A DNA stretch of 12,047 nucleotides from an uncultured Alphaproteobacteria bacterium. GTDB taxonomy: Bacteria; Pseudomonadota; Alphaproteobacteria; Rhodobacterales; Rhodobacteraceae. Where the stretch lies: NCBI GenBank assembly GCA_929200295.1, contig CAKMZE010000001.1:63671-75717 (forward strand), written 5' to 3'. The first letter of the stretch is position 1. Every line of letters begins with the position of its first letter. Position numbers and translations under genes: made by a program. Shown here one piece after another: positions 6,661 through 12,047 of this stretch. The notes under the pieces are model-generated. The model saw only the letters and a list, made by a program, of their open reading frames with translations. It was not told where the DNA came from and made no database searches.

Positions 6661-7527
6661 ATGGATATCAAAGCGATTTTTATGGGGCTGGCGTTTGCCT
6701 TTATGTGGTCATCCGCCTTTACCTCTGCGCGGGTAATCGTTGATTTTGCGCCACCTCTCACCGCCCTTGCGCTGCGATTTTTGATCTCTGGTTTGATCGG
6801 GGTATTGCTTGCGCGCGCATTAGGGCAGAGCTGGCATTTAACATCGCGGCAATGGGGCGCTGTGCTCATTTTTGGGCTGTGCCAAAACGCGCTTTATCTC
6901 GGGCTCAATTTTATTGCGATGCAGCAGGTTGAGGCGTCATTGGCCGCCATTATCGCCTCGGCGATGCCGCTGCTTGTCGCATTGGCGGGATGGGTGGTGT
7001 TTGGTCACCGCGTGAGCCACTGGGGCATCATCGGTCTTATCGCTGGGATCGCGGGCGTCGCGTTGATCATGGGCACGCGCATACAAGGCGGCGCGGATAT
7101 CCTGAGCGTGCTCTATTGCGTGATCGCGGTGATCTCTTTGACCGTGGCGACGCTTGCGGTCATGGGCGCATCATCGGGGGGCAATGTGCTGATGATTGTT
7201 GGCTTGCAGATGCTCGTTGGTGCTGTGATCCTTGCGGTGCCAGCGATCATCTTTGAGACTTGGGATGTCACATGGCATTGGCATTTGGGCGTTGCCTTTA
7301 CCTATACGCTGCTCGTCCCGGGGCTATTGGCCACATGGGTCTGGTTTGAGCTGGTCCGCCGTATAGGTGCGGTCAAAGCATCAACCTTTCACTTTCTCAA
7401 TCCGTTTTTCGGTGTCGCAGTTGCGGCTGTGATCTTACACGAGCAGATCGGTATTTTGGATATCCTCGGCGTGGCTATTATCGCCGCAGGCATTTTCATC
7501 GTACAAAAATCGAAACAGCCTGCTTAA
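6661..7527 (+). CDS. EamA/DMT-family inner-membrane permease
   Basis: This 288-residue protein is almost entirely hydrophobic and fits the ten-helix drug/metabolite transporter layout, with two EamA repeats at about 5-138 and 146-283. The family-like opening FMGLAFAFMWSSAFTSARV and the second-repeat pattern TWVWFELVRRIGAVKASTF followed by LNPFFGVAVAAVILHEQI (helices 8 and 9) are visible. Such proteins usually export amino acids, metabolites or toxic compounds; the substrate cannot be predicted here. The ATG lies 45 bases after the HU terminator, with no recognisable Shine-Dalgarno before it; nearby ATG and GTG codons upstream run into stops at once, so 6661 is the only sensible start. It must have its own promoter; TATAAG at 6630-6635 is a possible -10 box, which would give a leader of about 20 bases. 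It converges on aroC. Confidence 0.88.
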   Translation: MDIKAIFMGLAFAFMWSSAFTSARVIVDFAPPLTALALRFLISGLIGVLLARALGQSWHLTSRQWGAVLIFGLCQNALYLGLNFIAMQQVEASLAAIIASAMPLLVALAGWVVFGHRVSHWGIIGLIAGIAGVALIMGTRIQGGADILSVLYCVIAVISLTVATLAVMGASSGGNVLMIVGLQMLVGAVILAVPAIIFETWDVTWHWHLGVAFTYTLLVPGLLATWVWFELVRRIGAVKASTFHFLNPFFGVAVAAVILHEQIGILDILGVAIIAAGIFIVQKSKQPA

Positions 7528-7536
7528 CCTGCTGAT

Positions 7537-8640
7537 TTACCCAATTGGCCCACGTACACCGCCTGTTTGGCCGCGATCCAGAAGCAGGTGATCAAGGAGC
7601 ACAAGCGCCATCATCGCCTCGCCCACAGGCACCGCACGAATACCGACACAAGGATCATGGCGGCCTTTGGTGATCACCTCGGTCTCAGTCCCGTCAAGGC
7701 GAATGGACTTACGGGGAGACAAGATCGATGAGGTCGGCTTTACCGCAAAGCGCACGACGATGTCTTGCCCTGTGCTGATCCCCCCCAAAACACCACCCGC
7801 ATGGTTTGAGCTATAGACCGGCCCATCTGGCCCCATTGAAATCTCATCCGCATTATCACGGCCCGTGAGCGCGGCAGCAGCCATGCCCTCACCAATTTCG
7901 ACGCCTTTGACAGCGTTGATCGACATCATCGCCGCAGCGAGATCGGTATCAAGCTTGCCATAAATCGGCGCACCGAGGCCAGCAGGCACATTGCGCGCCA
8001 CAACCTCGATCACAGCACCAACCGAGTTATGATCATCCTTGCGCAGCCAAGCGAGGTAGTCTTCCCATTCTGCGGCAGCGGCGGCATCGGGGCAGAAAAA
8101 ATCATTTTGATCAATTTCACCCCAGTTAATATGCGCAGGGTTGATCGACTTTGTGCCCATCTGGGTCATGTAGCCTTTGATCTGCACTTGGGGTGCAAGC
8201 TGCGCAAGCGCTGCGCGCGCCACACCGCCCGCGGCCACACGGGCTGCGGTCTCTCTTGCCGAAGACCGCCCGCCGCCGCGGTAATCGCGATGCCCATATT
8301 TTTGATGATAGGTAATGTCAGCGTGCCCAGGGCGGAATGTCATAGCGATATCGCCGTAATCCTTTGAGCGCTGGTCAGTGTTTTTGATCATCAGTTGGAT
8401 CGGCGTGCCCGTTGTGCGATCTTCAAAAACGCCTGACAGGATTTCAACGGTGTCTGGCTCATTGCGCTGGGTCGTATTTTTGTTCAAGCCCGGGCGCCGC
8501 TTATCCATCCACTGCTGGATCATTGGCGCGGTCAGTGACACACCCGGTGGGCACCCATCAACAGTTGCACCTAATGCAGGCCCATGGCTTTCGCCCCAGG
8601 TGGTAAATCGGAAAAGATGGCCAAAGCTATTGATCGACAT
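7537..8640 (-). CDS. aroC: Chorismate synthase
   Basis: This 367-residue cytoplasmic enzyme catalyses the last step of the shikimate pathway, converting 5-enolpyruvylshikimate 3-phosphate to chorismate with reduced FMN, and so feeds aromatic amino acid and folate synthesis. The three family signatures are present: GESHGPALG (16-24, with catalytic H19), YGHRDYRGGGRSSARETAAR (115-134, with catalytic H117) and RHDPC (327-331). Length is normal for bacterial aroC. AGAGG on the minus strand (8651-8647) lies 6 bases before the ATG. The gene ends 9 bases from the stop of the EamA permease, which faces it, with no terminator visible between them. It diverges from the thiamine operon across 268 bases. 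Confidence 0.98.
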   Translation of the reverse strand: MSINSFGHLFRFTTWGESHGPALGATVDGCPPGVSLTAPMIQQWMDKRRPGLNKNTTQRNEPDTVEILSGVFEDRTTGTPIQLMIKNTDQRSKDYGDIAMTFRPGHADITYHQKYGHRDYRGGGRSSARETAARVAAGGVARAALAQLAPQVQIKGYMTQMGTKSINPAHINWGEIDQNDFFCPDAAAAAEWEDYLAWLRKDDHNSVGAVIEVVARNVPAGLGAPIYGKLDTDLAAAMMSINAVKGVEIGEGMAAAALTGRDNADEISMGPDGPVYSSNHAGGVLGGISTGQDIVVRFAVKPTSSILSPRKSIRLDGTETEVITKGRHDPCVGIRAVPVGEAMMALVLLDHLLLDRGQTGGVRGPIG

Positions 8641-8699
8641 TCTGTACCTCTTGCGTTGCCTTCGGATAGGCTAATCTGCGTCCGCATGGAAGGGCTCGC

Positions 8700-8705
8700 A
8701 GTATA
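8700..8705 (-). promoter_or_regulatory. Possible -10 box for aroC
   Basis: TATACT on the minus strand (8705-8700) matches 5 of 6 consensus bases and lies 59 bases before the aroC ATG. The sequence about 17 bases upstream (TGATGT) is a weak -35 box. Confidence 0.3.
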
Positions 8706-8731
8706 AAAGCCATCACGCAGAAACATCAGCC

Positions 8732-8760
8732 TTGCCCTTTATCCAGCAAAGAGCTAGCAA
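8732..8760 (+). promoter_or_regulatory. thiB: Possible promoter of the thiBPQ operon
   Basis: TTGCCC (8732-8737) and TAGCAA (8755-8760) are separated by 17 bases. A start about 7 bases further on would fall at the 5' edge of the TPP aptamer, as expected for a riboswitch-led transcript. The -10 box is a poor match to consensus. Confidence 0.35.
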
Positions 8761-8764
8761 ATAC

Positions 8765-8850
8765 GCAACCTCGGGGGGCTCATTTTGGGCTGAGACGCAT
8801 TACGCGGACCCGTTGAACCTGAACCGGTTAAGACCGGCGGAGGGAAGGTA
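8765..8850 (+). ncRNA. TPP riboswitch aptamer (THI element)
   Basis: The conserved THI-box blocks appear in order and spacing: CGGGGGGCT (8772-8780), GGGCTGAGAC (8787-8796), ACCCGTTGAACCTGAACCGG (8808-8827) and CGGCGGAGGGAA (8835-8846). ACCT (8768-8771) pairs with AGGT (8846-8849) to close helix P1. This element binds thiamine pyrophosphate; CTGAGA recognises the pyrimidine. It lies just ahead of a thiamine-uptake operon, where TPP would switch off expression when the vitamin is plentiful. Confidence 0.97.
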
Positions 8851-8878
8851 TGCAATACGCAAAACGTACCTTTTGTTC

Positions 8879-8908
8879 CGGTGGTCTTAGTAAAATGGAG
8901 ACTGACCG
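8879..8908 (+). promoter_or_regulatory. thiB: Candidate Shine-Dalgarno-hiding hairpin of the TPP riboswitch
   Basis: Folded by hand, 8879-8888 pairs with 8898-8908 (10 pairs including two G-U, one bulged G at 8904) around a 9-base loop. The stem covers most of GGAG (8897-8900), which is the only ribosome binding site before the thiB ATG at 8909. CCGGT (8878-8882), the base of this hairpin, can instead pair with ACCGG (8833-8837) inside the aptamer. That offers an on/off switch at translation. A second hairpin, AAGGTATG (8845-8852) with CGTACCTT (8865-8872), competes with P1. No energies were computed. Confidence 0.45.
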
Positions 8909-9895
8909 ATGCGATCTTTATGTCTTATGACAAGCCTTAGCTTGGGGCTCGCGACCACCGCCGCCCATGCAGACACACCTGTTTTAACGGTGCTCACATA
9001 TGACAGCTTTACCAGTGATTGGGGCCCCGGCCCCGCTGTCGAAAGCGCGTTCGAAGAGGTCTGCGCCTGCGATCTAGAATTTGTTGGCGCAGGCGATGGG
9101 GCCGCACTTTTGGCGCGGCTTCAGCTCGAGGGGCCGCGCACGGATGCTGATATCATCCTCGGGCTTGATACCAATCTCACGGCTGCTGCCCATGCGACGG
9201 ATCTCTTTGCACCGCATGGTGTGACAGCTGATCTTGATCTTCCTGTGACATGGGCTGATGAAACATTCCTGCCCTTTGACTGGGGATATTTCGCCTTTGT
9301 CGGAAATGCAGGCGAGGCCGCGCCAACATCGCTTGCTGATCTTGCGCAAAGCGATGTAAAAATCGTGATCCAAGATCCGCGGTCATCAACACCGGGCCTT
9401 GGGCTTTTGATGTGGGTTAAGGCTGCTTATGGTGATGATGCAGCGGGTATATGGGCTGATTTGTCGGATAACATCGTCACTGTTACACCCGGCTGGTCAG
9501 AGGCTTACGGTCTTTTTCTTGAGGGTGAGGCAGATGCAGTATTATCCTATACCACATCGCCCGCGTACCATCTGATCGCCGAAGAAGACGACAGCAAAAC
9601 CGCATGGGCATTTTCTGAGGGCCATTACATGCAGGTCGAAGTGGCGGGTAAGTTGGCAAGCACTGACGTGCCCGATCTCGCAGATCAGTTTTTGGCGTTT
9701 ATGGTTTCTGACGCCTTCCAAAGCATCATTCCAACAACCAATTGGATGTACCCTGCCGTGACGCCCGCAGCAGGTCTGCCCGCTGGGTTTGAAACGCTGA
9801 TCACTCCAGAGACATCGATCTTACTCTCTGCGCAAGAGGCCGCATCTACGCGGGATGTCGCGCTGGCGGAATGGCGCGACGCGTTATCGCAATAA
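8909..9895 (+). CDS. thiB: Thiamine ABC transporter, periplasmic binding protein
   Basis: This 328-residue secreted protein captures thiamine (and probably its phosphates) and hands it to ThiPQ. The signal peptide runs to about A21 (TTAAHA, then DTP). LTVLTYDSF (26-34) is the typical first strand of ThiB, followed by DWGPGPAVESAFEE and DADIILGLDTNL (79-90). W196 in TPGWSEAY and Y215/Y220 in SYTTSPAY (213-220) are the kind of aromatic residues that stack on thiamine in this family. TNWMYPA (277-283) is also characteristic. A CxC pair (C52, C54) may form a local disulphide. TGGAG (8896-8900) lies 8 bases before the ATG. The TPP riboswitch directly upstream confirms the thiamine assignment, and thiP overlaps its 3' end. 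Confidence 0.96.
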   Translation: MRSLCLMTSLSLGLATTAAHADTPVLTVLTYDSFTSDWGPGPAVESAFEEVCACDLEFVGAGDGAALLARLQLEGPRTDADIILGLDTNLTAAAHATDLFAPHGVTADLDLPVTWADETFLPFDWGYFAFVGNAGEAAPTSLADLAQSDVKIVIQDPRSSTPGLGLLMWVKAAYGDDAAGIWADLSDNIVTVTPGWSEAYGLFLEGEADAVLSYTTSPAYHLIAEEDDSKTAWAFSEGHYMQVEVAGKLASTDVPDLADQFLAFMVSDAFQSIIPTTNWMYPAVTPAAGLPAGFETLITPETSILLSAQEAASTRDVALAEWRDALSQ

Positions 9896-11400
9896 TGCGC
9901 AATGCGCCAGCCGTCTGTGCTGGCGCATCTGTGCTGATCTTGTGCTTTGGCACATTAATCGCTGTGGAGGGTAGGGCCGGGGCAGAGAGCCAGGGGCTCT
10001 CTCATGCCGATTGGGCCGCGGTGCGCTTTACATTGACGCAAGCGGCCCTTTCTGCGGCACTGAGCGTTGCATTGGCAGTTCCCGTCGCGCGCGCTTTAGC
10101 GCGGCGGGTGTTCCCGGGGCGGACGTTCTTTATCACATTGCTTGGCGCGCCGTTTCTTTTGCCTGTGATTGTTGCCATTTTAGGTCTTTTGGCTGTGTTT
10201 GGGCGCAATGGTATTTTTAATACTGCATTTGCGGCGATGGGTTTTGAACCGTTCTCAATCTATGGGTTTCATGGCGTCGTCTTGGCACATGTTTTCTTTA
10301 ATCTCCCGCTTGCGACGCGGCTTGTTCTACAAGGCTGGCAAGCGGTCCCGGCCGAGCATTTTCGCACAGCGGTTATGCTCAATGCCCCTATTGGCGCGAT
10401 CATTGAATGGCCGATGCTGTGGCGCGTGCTGCCGAACGCGGCACTTGTGATATTCCTCTTGTGTTTGACCAGCTTTGCGGTCGCCCTCACCCTAGGCGGG
10501 GGGCCACGTGCAACAACGATTGAGCTGGCTATTTATCAGGCGGTGCGGTTTGATTTCGACCTAAGCCGCGCGGCATTACTGGCGGGCGTGCAATTTATCG
10601 TCTGCGCGTTTGCAGCCCTCACCGTGTGGCTGATCACACCCTTAAATGACTTTGGTGCTGGTCTTGATCGGCAGATTACCCGTTGGGACGGGTCAAAGCT
10701 TTGCGATAGCTTATGGATCAGCTTTGCGGCTGTATTTCTGCTTTTGCCAATGGTGATGGTGCTTTGGCGCGGGCTGCCAGAGCTTTTCACATTGCCTCAG
10801 GCCGTCTGGCATGCTGCGGGGCGTTCAGTCGTGATTGCAATCCTATCTGCTTTCCTCACGATCACGCTTGCTCTCACGCTTGCTCTGCGTCGCGGTGCGT
10901 TTGTGACGGTTATTGGCGTCTTGCCAATGGCGAGCTCATCATTGGTGCTTGGCACCGGGCTATTCTTAATCGTTTTCCCATGGGTCCGCCCATCAGATGT
11001 GGCGCTTTTGGTGACCATTCTCGTTAACGCAACACTCGCACTGCCGTTTGCTATACGCATCCTCGCCCCGGCTGTTGCAGCGGCCCAAGATGATTTTGGC
11101 CGTCTTTCTACACATTTAAACCTTATGGGATGGCGTGGCTTATGGCTTGTGATTTTGCCCCGTGTGCGCCGCCCATTGGGCTTTGCTTGTGGGCTTGCCG
11201 CGGCGCTTTCTATGGGTGATCTTGGGGTTATTGCATTATTCGCAGACGAAAATAGCGCGACACTCCCGTTGATGATGTACCGCCTTATGGGGTCTTATCA
11301 AAGCGATGCAACAGCGGGAGCGGGCGTTTTACTGGCGGCATTAAGCTTTGCGCTCTTTTGGATATGTGATCAGATTGGACGGGGCCATGCTGGAGCTTGA
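9871..11400 (+). CDS. thiP: Thiamine ABC transporter, fused two-domain permease
   Basis: This inner-membrane protein of 509 residues has two binding-protein-dependent permease halves in one chain, about 12 helices in all (halves near 10-255 and 280-500), as in E. coli ThiP. Each half has a cytoplasmic EAA-like loop that docks on the ATPase: EHFRTAVMLNAPIGAIIEWP (162-181) and FGRLSTHLNLMGWRGLWLVI (409-428). SMGDLGVIALF (447-457) is also typical. The start is not certain. The first ATG (9871) overlaps thiB by 25 bases and has a G-rich stretch too close to serve as a ribosome site; the ATG at 9895 overlaps the thiB stop as TAATG, the common arrangement for translational coupling, and would shorten the protein by 8 residues. 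Its 3' end overlaps thiQ by 14 bases. Confidence 0.95.
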   Translation: MARRVIAIMRNAPAVCAGASVLILCFGTLIAVEGRAGAESQGLSHADWAAVRFTLTQAALSAALSVALAVPVARALARRVFPGRTFFITLLGAPFLLPVIVAILGLLAVFGRNGIFNTAFAAMGFEPFSIYGFHGVVLAHVFFNLPLATRLVLQGWQAVPAEHFRTAVMLNAPIGAIIEWPMLWRVLPNAALVIFLLCLTSFAVALTLGGGPRATTIELAIYQAVRFDFDLSRAALLAGVQFIVCAFAALTVWLITPLNDFGAGLDRQITRWDGSKLCDSLWISFAAVFLLLPMVMVLWRGLPELFTLPQAVWHAAGRSVVIAILSAFLTITLALTLALRRGAFVTVIGVLPMASSSLVLGTGLFLIVFPWVRPSDVALLVTILVNATLALPFAIRILAPAVAAAQDDFGRLSTHLNLMGWRGLWLVILPRVRRPLGFACGLAAALSMGDLGVIALFADENSATLPLMMYRLMGSYQSDATAGAGVLLAALSFALFWICDQIGRGHAGA

Positions 11401-12047
11401 TGATATTATTTTGCGCCAGGGTGACTTTACCCTGCACGCAGATTTCGCGATTGATCAAGGGCGGGCCACAACACTCATCGGCCCGTCCGGTGGGGGGAAA
11501 TCAACGCTGCTTTCAGCGATTGCGGGTTTTAACGCTGTTTCAAAGGGTCAACTCTTTTGGGATGGTGTGCGACTAGATGTTTTACCCCCGGCCGAGCGCC
11601 CTTTGGCCATGCTGTTTCAAGATTACAATCTTTTCCCGCATTTAACGGTCGCACGAAATGTGGGGCTTGGGCTCACACCAAAGCTCAAGCTGACAGAGGC
11701 GCAACATGATCAAGTAGCGAAAGCCCTCGCCGATGTTGGGTTGTCAGGTTACGAGGCGCGCAAACCAAGCCAGCTGTCTGGAGGGCAGCAAAGCCGGGTC
11801 GCCTTAGCACGCGTTTTGATTTCAGATCGCCCCATTGTGCTCTTGGATGAACCCTTTGCCGCGCTTGGTCCCGCGCTCAAAGTTGAAATGCTTGATCTGG
11901 TCAAAGAGACGCTGATCACAAACAGACGCACCGTCCTCATGGTTACACATGACCCGCAGGATGCGACGTATCTTGCGGGTCAGACCGTGGTTGTCGCGGA
12001 TGGGATTGCACATGCGCCAAAAGACACCCGCGCGCTCTTTTCAGCCC
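11387..12047 (+). CDS. thiQ: Thiamine ABC transporter ATPase, C-terminus cut by window edge
   Basis: The first 220 residues of the ATP-binding subunit are present, starting at an ATG inside the end of thiP. It powers thiamine import at the cytoplasmic face of the membrane. All nucleotide-binding motifs are visible: Walker A GPSGGGKST (32-40), Q-loop Q78 in LFQDYNLFPH, ABC signature LSGGQ (130-134), Walker B VLLDEP (151-156) with catalytic E155, and switch H188 in VTHD. The D-loop reads FAALGPAL (157-164), with Gly161 where most ABC ATPases have Asp. The short span after Walker B and PALKVEML resemble known ThiQ proteins. The family is about 230 residues, so only the last residues are missing. 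TGGAG-like bases do not precede the start, so translation is probably coupled to thiP. Confidence 0.95.
   Translation, partial: MLELDDIILRQGDFTLHADFAIDQGRATTLIGPSGGGKSTLLSAIAGFNAVSKGQLFWDGVRLDVLPPAERPLAMLFQDYNLFPHLTVARNVGLGLTPKLKLTEAQHDQVAKALADVGLSGYEARKPSQLSGGQQSRVALARVLISDRPIVLLDEPFAALGPALKVEMLDLVKETLITNRRTVLMVTHDPQDATYLAGQTVVVADGIAHAPKDTRALFSA

Noticed and set aside
1..12047. CRISPR arrays, tRNA or rRNA genes, insertion sequences, phage or toxin-antitoxin genes
   Set aside because: No repeat series, RNA-gene signature, transposase motif or small paired genes were seen on either strand.

Overview
The window looks like chromosomal DNA of an alphaproteobacterium, most likely a marine member of the Rhodobacteraceae (roseobacter type). 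The reasons are the protein flavour, moderate GC, a TPP-riboswitch-led thiBPQ operon, a short HU-family protein and a periplasmic c-type cytochrome beside a PCu(A)C copper chaperone. No tRNA, rRNA, CRISPR array, insertion sequence or phage gene is visible. Both ends cut through genes.

Left block, minus strand (1-3502): a large cytoplasmic cyclic-di-GMP protein with PAS, GGDEF and EAL domains is followed downstream by the start of an NAD(P)-binding beta-hydroxyacid dehydrogenase, cut by the left edge. The 78-base gap between them holds a nested inverted repeat.

Central block, plus strand (3584-6563): a secreted PCu(A)C copper chaperone diverges from the c-di-GMP gene. It is followed by a secreted class I cytochrome c, AMP nucleosidase (amn), and an HU-family DNA-binding protein that ends at a strong intrinsic terminator. 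The first two fit periplasmic copper and electron-transport work. amn releases adenine and ribose 5-phosphate from AMP. HU probably has its own promoter.

Right block (6661-12047): an EamA/DMT permease converges on aroC (chorismate synthase), with only 9 bases between them. aroC diverges from a thiamine uptake operon, thiB-thiP-thiQ, encoding the periplasmic binding protein, a fused two-domain permease and the ATPase (cut by the right edge). The genes overlap, and a TPP riboswitch lies ahead of thiB. I could fold by hand a hairpin that hides the thiB ribosome binding site and a competing pairing with the aptamer, which suggests control of translation.

Most of this is recognisable housekeeping and transport content. 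I found no convincing evidence of a wholly new multi-gene system. The points most worth a second look are the expression platform of the TPP riboswitch, the altered inhibitory site of the GGDEF domain with both catalytic sites intact, the glycine in the D-loop of ThiQ, and palindromes placed at likely promoters.
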